Shown here one piece after another: positions 48,273 to 59,659 of a stretch of DNA of 64,000 nucleotides. Position numbers and translations under genes: made by a program. Below the pieces are notes generated by a model. The model searched no databases. It was not told the DNA's origin and saw only the letters and a program-made list of their open reading frames with translations. Origin of the DNA: Epiperipatus broadwayi (Eukaryota; Onychophora; Udeonychophora; Euonychophora; Peripatidae); contig JAQFVV010012572.1 of the NCBI GenBank assembly GCA_028023455.1, positions 1,302,001 through 1,366,000 of the forward strand, in the 5' to 3' direction. Positions within the stretch are counted from its first letter, which is position 1; every line of letters starts with the position of its first letter.

Positions 48273-48596
48273 CTAGTGTTTGAGGGCTGGAAGTTTCCAT
48301 CTCTTTTCGTCTGCTGCTTGGCCTTTCCTGCTTCTTTTTCTCCGCTTGGCTCTCCTTTTATCGAATAGATCTAATGCGTCCGGTTTAATTTTACTTCTAC
48401 AACCTATCCTCACCTTTCTGGTTTCTGACCTCCAGTCTTCATATTCTTTGTAGGAATTATCCTTTTGTCTCTTACTACCTATTCCTATGGATGCCAATCT
48501 GACTATATCTTTCTTCATTATCTGTTCAGGTGGATCTTTCTTTGTTTCTATCCTAATGGGCTCCTCTGTCTCTGCCTCTTCTTTGTACATGGCCAT
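48273..48596 (-). pseudogene. Charged reading frame after the protease
   Basis: A 107-codon minus-strand frame, strongly basic/acidic (MKKDIVRLASIGIGSKRQKD, KRRAKRRKRSRKGQAADEKR). No recognised domain. It sits directly after the protease, where reverse transcriptase would begin in a complete element, so it is probably element-derived spacer or a degenerate extension. Confidence 0.35.
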
Positions 48597-48614
48597 ACTG
48601 TCTTCGCCTAGGGT

Positions 48615-48960
48615 GACTTTCCCAGTCTGTAGTTAATAACGCCCTTGTATTGTTTAAGAAAGTCAGCACCTATCACTACCTCTTGTATGAGTCCTTTCAC
48701 AACCAGAAAGGTATGGCCTATTTTTGGATCCCCAGACTATCTCACACCAGACTTGGAAGTTTTTGGTTGGTGTTTTTCTACTGTTGGCCAAATATATTTG
48801 CAGGGGCCTAACTGGTAGTTTTTGCCATTGTATCCTTCCTTCTCTTTAGCAGTCACAAATTCCTTAGCTACAACGGAGAGCTGACTACCTGTGCCTATTA
48901 AGGCTTGCACTTTTTTTTGTTTATAGTAATGGTCACTAAGGGGCAGGATCCGGCGGTAAC
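48615..48960 (-). pseudogene. Retroelement aspartic protease, active-site aspartate lost
   Basis: The minus strand encodes VQALIGTGSQLSVVAKEFV (about 48855-48915), which aligns with the retroviral-type protease motif A-L-I-D-T-G-S but with Gly in place of the catalytic Asp. Further on, VVIGADFLKQYKGVINYR (about 48620-48680) matches the conserved I-(I/V)-G-x-D-F-L region at the end of such proteases. A frameshift or stop separates and follows the parts. Single-base change GAC to GGC would explain the loss. Confidence 0.65.
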
Positions 48961-49349
48961 CAATGTCTCCGCTACCTCTCTTATAGTACCCATTGCCTGT
49001 TCTAGTCTTTCATCCCTTCCTTTTATCTTGGGTGTTGGATTAATGGACTTATTTACCGGCACCCTCTGTAGTTTAACGGCCTCCTAGTATATCTAGACCT
49101 ATCCTGGCTAGTGCTATAGGGTTTGGCCTCGGTCTCCCCTTAAAACTATCACTCCCTACCATCATTTCCTGGCATTTGGGGTCTTCTGATTTTTTCTGGT
49201 GGCTCTTTGGGAAATGGTGCGTAATCTATTGAGGTTAGAAACTCTGCCATTTCTTCAATTGTCTGAATACGGGTCCCCATCATTTATGGGTTGCACCGGT
49301 GGTGGCATATTTTGTTGAATCAACCTTATTATGTGAGCTTCTGTGTATA

Positions 49350-50667
49350 TGTATGTTGTCAAGGATCTGAGGCATGCAACCTACCTCACAAAGAACTGGG
49401 TATAGGTCTCCTTTGTTATTGAGCCATACTGTTTCCTCACAACCATTATATATATAGCATGCTGCCTTTCACTACTCCAAAATGTTCTCATCAGCACTGC
49501 AGCATATTGCTCAAATGTCCTGGGCTTTTCATCATAACATTCCCACCAGGACAAGGCCTATCCATATAAATAATGAGTATAAATAATGAGCGGCCAGAGT
49601 GACCTGATTTTGGGCAGCTACATTTTGGAACCTGAATAATTCCCTTAAGCTCTGCAAGTGAACTCTGGGGCTCTCCTCTACCTCACCTTTGAATGTTTTC
49701 ACCTGAATGAACTTTGCTAAATAGAAAAGTGAGCTGGCCTCTGTGCCCCTGGAACTATTTCTGCCTTCTCTTCCCTTATACTATCTAAATGTACAGAGCT
49801 TAATGACTCTGTACCTTCAGTCGGATATGGGATTATGGCTACACTGTTTGTTCCCTGCATCTCCACTTCTTTCATGTTTGTCTCAGCTTTACTTCTACCT
49901 ATACCTTCCCTGTATTCCCTATTTGCTAACATAGCTATTTCACTTTCTCTAGATGGCCCTCTTTTCACCCTATCCTCTGCTCCCTCTTCCTTATTGATGC
50001 TCTGTTCCAAACCCTGTACCCTCTCCAATAACAATTTTTCTTCTTTGCCAGCACTATCTTCCCTAGCCTTCACGGTTTCTTTTAACTCATATAATTCGTC
50101 AGGTATCTGCCGATAATATCCATCCATCTCTTATTTCCCTTTTTTTAGCTTTCCCGCTGTGCTTCAGTTTTATGCATCCTTTCTTGCAGTTCCTTTATTT
50201 CTCCCCTTTGGGTTTCTTGATGGCCCTGAGTTATGCCTATCCTTTCTTGCATGTGTTCTAATTTTTTCTCCACTTTTGTGCCCTCTTCCTGTATGTAATT
50301 CTTTAGTTTCTCTATGATATCTTTCACTTTTATAACCTCCCCTCTGATTCCTTTAATATTTTTTAGTGTTCTCTCTTCATGAGCATTGAATCTACTTTGG
50401 CATTTCTATTTTGTCCTCGTCAATTCTCCTTTGACATTCTAGGTTAAGCTCTCTGATTCCCGTTTCCACACTTTCTAACCTTGGCTTCATTTTTTCTAGC
50501 AGTTCTCTTCTTTCTCTTTTATTGTCTTCCCTGTCCTTTCTCTCTTTTTCTTCCCTTTCTATCATTTTCTTTTTCTTCTGCTCTTTCCTTTTTATCATTT
50601 TCCCTTTCTTCTTTGTCCTTTCTCTCTTTTTTTCCCTTTCCTTTTTATCCTGTTCTTTTTCTTCCAC
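49350..50667 (-). pseudogene. Retroelement gag, frameshifted: coiled-coil N-terminus and capsid-like part
   Basis: The N-terminal frames (50667-50392, 50327-50145, 50127-49717) are rich in Glu/Lys/Arg heptads, a predicted long coiled coil. Beyond a stop near 49717, another frame reads VKTFKGEVEESPRVHLQSLR then LFRFQNVAAQNQVTLAAHYL. A second frame shift gives WECYDEKPRTFEQYAAVLMR and TFWSSERQH. The pattern (short P/K-F-x-G start, hydrophobic helix, later W-E ... tF-E-F-x-x-L) is that of retrotransposon gag capsids. No zinc knuckle seen. Disabled in several places. Confidence 0.6.
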
Positions 50668-52039
50668 TTTCTTTCTCTTCCCTCTTTCTTTCTTTTTCTT
50701 CTTTGTCCTTTCTCTCTTTTTTTCCCTGTCCTTTTGTCTTTTTCTTCCCTTTTTCTTTCCTTTCCATTTGGTTCATAAAGGAAGCAATACTAGTAGTCTC
50801 ACGTCTACATCTTGGGCTTTTCTCCCGCGGGTACTAAATTTTCTACCGATTCCTTGTCTACTGTTTCTTCTCTGCTACTTTCTGGTTCCTCTTCTGTATT
50901 GCTACTATCCATATCTTCTATTATCTCTTTCCCTGACCTATGCGTCTTTCCTCTTTTCTTAATTGGCTTTTCTCTCCTAGAATTTCCTCTACTTCCTCAA
51001 TTATTTCTTCCTCTACTTCCATATTTGGGTTTTGATTTATTACAATTCTATATGTGGCTATCTTTCCCCCTTTTCCTGACAAGTCTACCTTAGCTCCTTT
51101 CTACCACCCTATTTTATATTATATCTAGAGGTCCCAACTCAATTATTACTTTTATAATTAAACTTGCTCAGCACTATATCTCTTTCCTCAATATTAATAC
51201 ATACTCAAATAAAAGAAAAGAAAGAAAGAAAAAACATCTAATTTAAGATATATTTAAAATGCAACTCACCATCGGCTTGTTTCTTTATACTCCATTCTTG
51301 ATTCAGCTAAAAATTATTATTATTATCATTATTAATGTTGCTTATTATTTGTTTCCCATGGTTTGATAAATTTTGCACACCAATCACTTGTATATTTACA
51401 TCTCACCTGATTTTTCCCTTTTTCTTTTAACATTACTCACTTCCTGTCTTGACTCACACCTTCATCATTAAAATTTCAATAAAATAAAATGTTCTCTTCC
51501 CTCTTCCCCTGATTGTGAATTTATGTGAGGATAATTTTAGTTTTCTTAAATTACCTCAGGCGCCAGCTATCAGCAGGTGAGATATACATATAATACTTTT
51601 GATATGCCACATTTATTGATACACTATATATACAGTTATACTATTTTAATAATATGAATCCTTTTTTTACCTAATTTCACAAGATTCAAACCCGGAGAAA
51701 AATTTTTTACATATGTATATAGCGCTAACACACATCCAGATTACATATACTTAACGAATGATCTTTTCCAGTGTAATATAATTAACAAAGCTCACGTTTC
51801 GGCAGCATACATGTAAAAAAATTTTATACGCACATATTGACATGTTTCAATCCTCAGGGTAAAATTCACACATATATACATAGTCAATGTGCTTTCAGTT
51901 CAGTGCCATGGAAGAATCAAATTGCCTCACTTTTGGGCATATAACCCTGGAGAAAATTTTACATATGCATTTTTACTTTCACCCTTCCATGCTGAGATTT
52001 TATTCTAGTTTTCACAGGGTCATGTATAGAGGTAATAAA

Positions 52040-52057
52040 GCCCCACGTTGGGCGCCA
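52040..52057 (-). promoter_or_regulatory. Primer binding site of the 44216-55602 element
   Basis: The minus strand reads TGGCGCCCAACGTGGGGC, 21 bp after the 5' LTR edge. It differs by one base from the site at 6311-6328 in an element with unrelated LTRs. It sets the orientation as minus. Confidence 0.85.
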
Positions 52058-52078
52058 TACCCGGGAGAAAAAAATTAC

Positions 52079-55000
52079 TGTCACGGCCAAATATGTACAT
52101 TCACAAAACAAAATCTAGAACTTTGATAGATTATCCTAAGGCTGACCAGTTTTACGGTGGTGGAAGCCACGACTGGCCCAACCCTATTTCCTCTACCATT
52201 ACTCATAGACTTACCACCTTGCGAATGACACAGTTGAGGCCACAGCAGTATTTCCCTTCACGTGCCGGCAGTAGAACAAAAGACTGGGAACAATCAGCAT
52301 TCTATTTAGCACAACTATATAGGTATCATGTGGCTTATATACGACTTAACCATTGAATAGATCTCGATAACTTATAATAAAATCATTATTAAATACTAAA
52401 CAATTATGAGTCATTGAACAAGACTAAGACATGAAGCAAGAGTAAATTTAATATTAATGAATTTAAAATATGAAAACAATTATTAAAAACATTTTGATGG
52501 TTAGGTATCTGATCTCACACGCAGGTGATTAAGGTATATTTACATTAATTTAGATTCACATGCAAGTGATGAGTTTTAGAAATAATTTTGCATAGCTGAG
52601 TTTACATGACTTGGTTTATATATATAGATCAAATCACTCACAGGTGACTATAAATTTCTAGTTACAATTATTAGAGTTTTAAGGTTTTATGCATTTCCAG
52701 TATATATATAGTGTCAAATCACTCGCAGACTGTAGTTTTAGGTTACACTTAATTTATTTCGCTATATATATATATATAGGTGATTCTATCACTCGCAGGT
52801 GATGATATTATAATACAATTAGATCTCGTACTTTTATGAGCGTTAATACTAATTTTATGACTATATGAATTTGCTCATGTTATCTATACTTAGTTTATGC
52901 TATAATAGGATCTAGATCTGCTTTAAGTTAGTAGAAATGACTAAATTTTAATAAAGAACATATTTTATCTAGCACGAATAATCAATATATTTTCTACATA
53001 GTTAATATACATTTTAAACTGGATTCTAATTCAGATCAAAGCTGAAATAATAATTAAAATGGTGGGATGAACTGATTATTGGGAGCTAGACTTCAGATCC
53101 TAATGCATATAGAAACATTCAATTCTGAGTCTTTTTGCATCTCATATGTGCCTTATTCACAGGATTTTTACCAAGTAACAGTTCCCTTCAACCGAACTCA
53201 TTGCTGTGAAATAAGAGGCCTTTTTAGTCCGGATGATCGAGCAATTTATATTATGTGGGAATCTTACACCCTGGGTGAGTCTCATGCTCCATTATAAAAG
53301 TTGCAGAATGGGTTGGCATGTACCAGTCACCATCTGAAGAAGGAAATTGCCCGAACTAAATGTACTGGAGTAGCCCTAACACATACTCTCAGTAAAGAAG
53401 TACAGCAACAAGTGAGTTATGCTGTAGCGTTTCTTAAGGACACATGCACTGCTGACCACATTATCATATAAAATTACGATGCTAATTAAGAGTTTCCTTC
53501 ATGAAACTACCCTATATCAGTTCATATTATAGTATGTATAATTATACTATTTAGGAAAGTTTACGAATCCAATTTACAAAGCTATCTATATAAGCTTTTA
53601 TTTACTTAAGGAGGATTACAGCATATGGGGAAATTAAAATACAGAATTATAAATTTATGCTGCATTTTATCACTTCAACTGAATATTGGTAAAATATAAA
53701 AGCAAATCTATTTTAGAATAATTATACGCTTGTAATTATATTTCAAATAAGATATTTTATCCATTTCAAAACAGAGTTAATTATATTTCAAATAGGATAT
53801 TTTATCCATTTCAAAACAGAGCTCTTTAGTTTGCTCGTTATTACGCATCTTACATATATACACGAAATGACATATATATGCGTGAGAATTTTCACTTAAT
53901 TCTCACTAATGGTTTAATTACGAATAAAGCCCAGTCTTGAAAACATATAGCATAAACAGTATAACATAACTAAAATAACAAGATTTGGCATAGATTTAAT
54001 TAAGAAATGCAATATTTTAAAGTACGATAAATTTTCACACAAGTGAAATTTGAAATTTGGTTTTGTTTAAAATTAAACTTATGTGACATTCTTTGAAATA
54101 TGATTGACTCAGCTCCGATAACTCTAAGTTTATAAGATTAATGACGGCAAAGATTATCATTAACTTAAGATATATAAATGAGCTTAGAAATTTTAATAAT
54201 TATTTTAAGACAGATCATCAGGTATTATACATGACTAAATTTATATAAAACATTTAAATTCTAGATTTTAGCAAGTTAAAATTGAATAGCATTTAATTAC
54301 TTAGAATAAGACTAATACGGAACTAAATCAATCATTAATTTCTACAAGTAAACCAATACATAATATCATAAAATCAAGTTAATAAATGAAATGTGTTCTC
54401 AATGGAAATAACTCAGATTTTGGAATAATAAATCAATCTGTCAATGAATTATTTAATGAATCATAAGAATAAATAGGTTTATAAATCAGGCAAAGTTTTA
54501 GGGTTTAAAATAAAGTTATTAAATCATTTACATTTTAGTTAAGATTTTACGATTGAAATAAAACAAAATAAAATTTACATTTACATGAGTTTAATTTACA
54601 TTATTATTATGGCCATTAGATTAAGATTTAAGCTAGCATTATTTTAGTTTAGTGGAAAGCTTTAGGATTGAAGGAGTATTTACCATTCTTCCTCTCTTTT
54701 CTTTCTGCTGCCAAGTTCTTTCTGCATAGCGGGATCTCTTTAAGTTGTTACGGTGGTTAGTTCATGTTTCTCCGTCTCAGGTAGCTTTTCATCGGTGGCA
54801 GGAGGCAAGATTTTCAGCCTATTACCCCGACATGCTAATTATTAACTTTCTTCAATATTTTATTAAAACTACAAATTGAATGTGTGTCTGAATGCCTTAA
54901 AGATGGCTGCTATCGCTTATATAGCAATACACCCCCTCTCCTTCATTATTATTTCTTAGATCCGTTTTCCTAGCTTACTCGCTTATTACCAGGAATCGCG

Positions 55001-55602
55001 GAAGCCTGCTGTGTCAACTTTTAATTAGGTAAAAAAAAAACCATTGACACGCAGTAATTTATGCAATTTTCTAATTTTAATTCTAAATATAATTTTAATC
55101 AATCCTATACCGGGAAAGATTAACTCTTCTGGCGTCATTTTGGCTAAAAAAACATCTAAGATATGTGAAAAACATTATGTTATATATGTAACTAAACCAT
55201 TTTAATTTACTGATATATGCAGAATTATGAAATTTCAAATATAAATAACTTAATAAATATTTTGAAATAAAGAAATCTTAATGTTTTAAATCCTATTAAC
55301 ATTAGTTTTCTAGCATATACGTAGTCTAATGTTACACATACAACTCGTTTTTCATTTAATAATTATTAACATTATATATGTGCATATTTTAGAGATTTCT
55401 GTCTATATAAATGAATATTTCTTTACGTATGTAAATATATACGCACAAATGCTTGATTATACTTATTTAAGTCTAAATTTAGGCAGATTTCTATAGTATT
55501 ATTTATAAGATATACGAGGATTTGGTGGTGTTTATATATATATATAAGAATACTACTATAGAATATAGTAGGTGAAACAGATTGTACAAGCTGACTGTTT
55601 CA
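52079..55602 (-). mobile_element. 5' LTR (element orientation) of the 11.4-kb LTR retrotransposon
   Basis: About 3.52 kb, starting TGTCACGGCCAAATATGTAC and ending CTGACTGTTTCA on the + strand. Direct repeat of 44216-47699. Differences include a small internal duplication near 53700-53820 (ATTATATTTCAAATAGGATA twice) and a segment at about 53145-53195 absent from the other LTR. Divergence is clearly greater than between the LTRs of the 3774-8271 element, so this insertion is older. Confidence 0.85.
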
Positions 55603-55700
55603 ATGTTAATATCATCTATGTTCTTTATTATTTTTACAATGCTTTTTTATAACAATATGACAGTTTTGATTGCCCCAACAATCTTTTTTAGAACTATTCT
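55603..55700. repeat. Half of a PLE-end hairpin interrupted by the LTR element
   Basis: ATGTTAATATCATCTATG and ACAATGCTTTTTTATAACAA parallel the left arm of 62876-63158. A decayed hammerhead-like motif (inverse of TTCTAAAAAAGATTGTTGGG) follows. The 11.4-kb element inserted at its edge. Confidence 0.5.
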
Positions 55701-56355
55701 GGGCAACTTCGTTCTTTTTTACTTATATTTGAGAGTTTATGTTTAGAGAAAAATCAGATTAAAGCAACAGACCAATAAAACACATAAATGTCAAGTATTA
55801 TGACTTAGCCATTCAAAGTACAATGAATTGATAATACACTTATACTAAATAGTAATCATATATTTAATATATTACCTGTATTTTTTAGTATATTTTCTTC
55901 TCATGAAAACTTTTACTGATCAAGATTAATATAAATATTATAAGATTTAAGAAATGCAATATATTTCTCATAATTTAAAATAAATTCAGACTTTTAAAAG
56001 CATTCAAAATATTTATTATGGTGCATTCTTTCAAAATATGGGAAAATAATAAATCTTTTCATTTTTGGAGTGTAAAATCATGATGAATAAGAGTCACAAT
56101 TTAATTCTTATAATGAAGTTTGAGCCCTTTAAGTAATATCCAATAAAGGTAAATTTAAATTATTCCAAAGTTATAAAAAGTTATTTTAACTCCTAGGTGT
56201 GGAACCTGAAGGATGACATTCATATAATTTCTTAAAATATTTATGAAGACACAATCCATTGAAATTTCATTTTTAACAATAGTTATCCATAGTAAAATTA
56301 TTTATCCAGGCAAAGATAAAATTTAATAGTTTAAATTTGTTTTAAAACAATGAAG
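55701..56355. other. No feature seen
   Basis: AT-rich sequence without coding signal or recognisable repeat. Confidence 0.4.
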
Positions 56356-56358
56356 ATC

Positions 56359-56945
56359 CCTTCATGTAATAAAGATATATAGGAGAGATGATGACCTGGT
56401 CCAACTGAGGAGTGCTGGTTCAGCGCAAAATGCATCTTGGGTGTTATTTGTCTTTTATTGTATCTTTATTTATATGAAATTATTTATGAAATAAAATATG
56501 GAAGTTGTCTAATCTATAAAAAAGATATTATGCATGGGAGAAAGAGAAACATAAATAGCCATATGTGTGTGCTGAAAATCAGATATATTAATCTTTAACT
56601 TGGATTAAAGTTTAGATCTATGTAGAGAAAATCTCTAGTTTAATAAATGATTAGTAATAATCATTATGTGTTTATCAAAAGTTGATAATGTAAAAGTTGG
56701 GAGTGGAGCAAATTGACACTTGAAAATAAAAATGAGACAATTTGCTCTACATAAATACTCTTCATGTGATAAAGATATATATGAGATGATGACCTGGCCC
56801 AACTGTTGAGTGCTGGTTCAGCACGAAATGCATCTTGGGGGGTATTTGTCTTTTATTGTAACTTTATTTATATGAAATTATTTATGAAATAAAAAAGAAT
56901 GGAGAAATATGGAAGTTGTCTAATCTATAAAAAATATCCCACATA
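56359..56945. repeat. Two direct copies of a CTGGTTCAGC repeat
   Basis: Copy 1 at about 56359-56530 and copy 2 at about 56761-56940 share GATGACCTGG(T/C)CCAACTG, GAGTGCTGGTTCAGC, AAATGCATCTTGGG and TGTCTAATCTATAAAAAA. A third copy is at 61660-61990 and an inverted pair at 10357-10981, so this is a dispersed family. Non-coding. Confidence 0.7.
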
Positions 56946-57767
56946 TAAGTAGTTGTCTAGATGAAGATAAAATTCAGTAGTTTAAATTCTTTTTTTTTTT
57001 AAAAAAAAAACAAAACAAAACAAACATGAAATCCAATACAAGTGGTTATCATGGTGAAGATAAAATTCAATAGTTAAAATTTGTATTTAATGAATAATTG
57101 TTCAATACACTGGCGTTGAATCAGGAAATTTTATCAAGCAAACATGAGTGAATAACCCTAGCATTTCCATATAATTTTAAGTTTTCAGATCTAAATCCCG
57201 GTTTTATAAATGCTATCCTTTTAAAGTGCATTATAAGATGATAAACATGGTTAGATGTTTAGTTTTCCATTCAGGATAGTTTCAAGAAACATTTGCCATT
57301 AAGGCAAATGTTTATTAGGTTTTCCTACTCTGTCATCATGGTATAGCAAAATGTCAACATAGCTTATTTTAAATTTAAGAATAATACAGTGCACTTGCAA
57401 TCAGTTAATAAGAAAGACTAAACAATTCTTAACACATAGTTATATTTATAGGTTTGCATCATATGACATGAGATGATCATCTTCATTCGCTAGGAAATGA
57501 TAGGTCATCAGATGATATTTGGAAGTTTTAAAATTTTATACCACCAATTTATAGAATGAAATCATATTAATATTGCGAAATAAGGTATTTAAAATATTTC
57601 AAGCATATTATTACATGAATTAATAAAAATCAAAATACATATTATTTTACAACCAAATATTCATATTATAAAATATAAATTAAATAATCTTGCTATATTT
57701 ATTTTTAACTTCTCACTATATTTAATATTTTATTATCAATAATAATAAATTTACTTAAGCAATTTAA

Positions 57768-57845
57768 CAGGATTCAAGAATTAGAATCATTAGTTTACTT
57801 ACGCAATTTAAATTTAAAAGGATTCAAGAATTAGAATCATTAGTG
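57768..57845. repeat. Short direct duplication
   Basis: AGGATTCAAGAATTAGAATC plus ATTAGT occurs twice about 50 bp apart (57769-57794 and 57819-57844). Confidence 0.8.
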
Positions 57846-57904
57846 TGTGCAAGTGCACACACATATATATTATAACGGTAGGGGAGAATCAGAGACTTAC
57901 CGGT

Positions 57905-58175
57905 TAGATCTGAGAGCGTGAAGCTATTCAGTACTTCACTGATTACGTCCACATTTCTTATTACACATTAATACTCGCGAAATCTTTCGATTTACAACGA
58001 GTCAATGTGCGTTTAAATAAATTTATAATTACAACTTTAAATTATCATAATAGATTTCTAACTATAAGATCTTTCCATTGACTCCTCGTAAATCGAAAGA
58101 TTTTGTTGAGTATTAATGTGTATTAAGAAATGTGGACTTAATCAGTGAAGTATTGGATAGCTTCACGTTCTTAGA
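57905..58175. repeat. Inverted repeat, about 90-bp arms
   Basis: The left arm (about 57905-58000: GCGTGAAGCTATTCAGTACT, CACATTTCTTATTACACATT, GAAATCTTTCGATTTAC) is mirrored at about 58083-58170 (CGTAAATCGAAAGATTTTG, AAGAAATGTGGACTTAATCA). Higher GC than the surroundings; non-coding. Confidence 0.65.
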
Positions 58176-58248
58176 TCTAACTGCTTCAGCTTGACCTATT
58201 TATATAGAAAGTAGGTTGAAATAAAGAAGAGTTTCCCTCTTTTCTTCC

Positions 58249-58345
58249 AAAACGTAAGCTTGTGGTTAAGACCTGTAGAGATCCCTACTATCGCATTTTT
58301 ACCCGCACATTCTTGAGGTTACAGCCTTAGTAAATATTAACCGTT
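58249..58345 (-). mobile_element. Fragment of the solo-LTR family
   Basis: AAGCTTGTGGTTAAGACCTG, AGATCCCTAC, TCGCATTTTTACCCGCACAT and TTACAGCCTTAGTAAATATTA parallel 26800-26885 in the solo LTR. Probably a rearranged or truncated LTR piece, perhaps including the adjacent inverted repeat. Confidence 0.5.
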
Positions 58346-58412
58346 TAGTGTTCAATCAAACTCATAACAAAATCAGGCAATTGAATATTTTTCAAAATTT
58401 CAGTAGTTTCCT

Positions 58413-59290
58413 TTACAGGTATACTACTAAAAATGAAACAATATCAAAACTTACCGAAATATCATTTTTAGTTAATTTAATATCTCGGATAAGCTCAAGA
58501 AAATAATTTGCATCCATAACATAAGATGATATTTCTGTTAAATGTGGCTGTGCAAAAGAAGATAAAAAATGAGCTAGTGTCTGTGTTGGTGAAACAAGTA
58601 CACTAACAATCGATCTCAATGGAATATCTACTTTGCGAATTTTTAATCATTTTTCTCTAGGTGTAAAGTAGATCTTAGTTTTTTAAATCTAAATCAGTAA
58701 TAAAAATTAATGTTTTCGTTTTCTTTTCAAGATATTAAATAGAATCTCTATAATTTTTTTTAATAAATATTATTTAATAAATTATGTATTTTTTTTTGTA
58801 ATAATTACTAGTATTCAAAATTATTGTAGTATTATTTTTATCTGTTAGAAGGATAATAATCAATTTATCATTTTTTAATTTAAACAAAGCTTTTCTTTTA
58901 TCAACAGGTAAATTACTTTTAGGTGGTTTTGCTTTATTCCCTCTCATTATGTCTGCCTCCCTGCAGGTTTTTTTTTTCTGATAAAGTACTCCACTTTACA
59001 AATATCCTCAAATGGTAATTTTGTTAGTGCAATAGCAAAATAAAACCTTTATCAAGAACTTTCAGTTCACTATCCGATAATTTCCTATCTGATAAATTTT
59101 TGACAGCTTGTATGTTTATTTTTCCAGTCAAAGACAATGTTAGCGTTTCCTGTTTCGTTTTTAACAATTTATTGAATTTATTTTTTTTGCCTTCGACATT
59201 TAAATTCCTTTTCTTTAGTGATTCTAAAGTCAGTGATCTTATCACAAATTGACCACAATATTAATTGAATAATATTATTTAATGAAAGGC
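58413..59290 (-). pseudogene. Penelope-like element reverse transcriptase, N-terminal half, frameshifted
   Basis: Read on the minus strand. NLSDRKLSDSELKVLDKGF lies near 59040-59100 (the conserved NLS...L-x-x-x-E-x-x-V-L-x-K-G-F motif at the start of PLE RTs), then KLPFEDICKVEYF, then LLTDKNNTTIILNTSNYYKK near 58790-58860 (matching the A-D-K-G-x-x-x-V-I region). After frameshifts comes RSIVSVLVSPTQTLAHFLSS and NDISVSFDIVSFL near 58430-58620, which is RT motif A with its catalytic Asp. The order is correct and the end is truncated near 58410. Not functional. It complements the C-terminal half at 18607-19059 but comes from another copy. Confidence 0.75.
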
Positions 59291-59659
59291 GGAATTGTAA
59301 CAATTTTTTAATCTTAAAAAATCTAACTTTTTCCTCGTATTTTTAATAAAAGCAGTTAAAATATCAACTTTTGCCTTATTTAAAATTGTATCAAGTAACA
59401 AAAGTAAAAAATAACGATTTTAAATTTCACCACACACACATTCTTATGATTTGAGAAAGAGGAAGCTCTGAGGCAAGCACTTATTGTTGTACTGAAATGT
59501 TAGCTATTTAGGCTATTATATTTTTATTATAGGGAAGCTCCCGGAAATTATATATATATGTGCCATAATGATGTAGTTACATGTATACGTTTATATGCAA
59601 TGAAAATATAGTTGTTTTATAATTTATTAAGTAAAAAAGAAAATAATATATGCAAAAAA

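Larger units (their letters stand above)
47700..52078 (-). mobile_element. Interior of the LTR retrotransposon with broken gag-protease only
   Basis: About 4.4 kb. Reading on the minus strand from the primer binding site: leader, highly charged coiled-coil gag N-terminus (about 50700-49720), capsid-like region (about 49720-49350), linker, protease (about 48960-48600), and a charged tail to about 48270. No reverse transcriptase, RNase H or integrase motifs were found in any frame. The long pyrimidine-rich + strand (50450-50800) is the complement of the Glu/Lys/Arg-coding stretch; apparent + strand frames there are shadows. Confidence 0.7.

Noticed and set aside
48047-48368. Hydrophobic + strand frames resembling membrane proteins
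   Set aside because: Shadow of the basic minus-strand frame at 48273-48596 and adjoining pyrimidine-rich sequence.
49160-49215. Possible CCHC zinc knuckle in gag
   Set aside because: One frame gives scattered His/Cys, but the better frame (continuous with IDYAPFPKEPPEK) has no Cys; spacing does not fit CX2CX4HX4C.
50481-51093. Several overlapping + strand frames rich in Phe, Leu and Ser (up to 146 codons)
   Set aside because: They are the complement of the Glu/Lys/Arg-rich gag coding stretch on the minus strand; composition mirrors it and there is no domain.
45450-53365. CTGAAGAAGG words in the LTRs (about 45453 and 53334) as further hammerhead cores
   Set aside because: No GAAA follows a pairing stem; only the CTGAAGA part matches.
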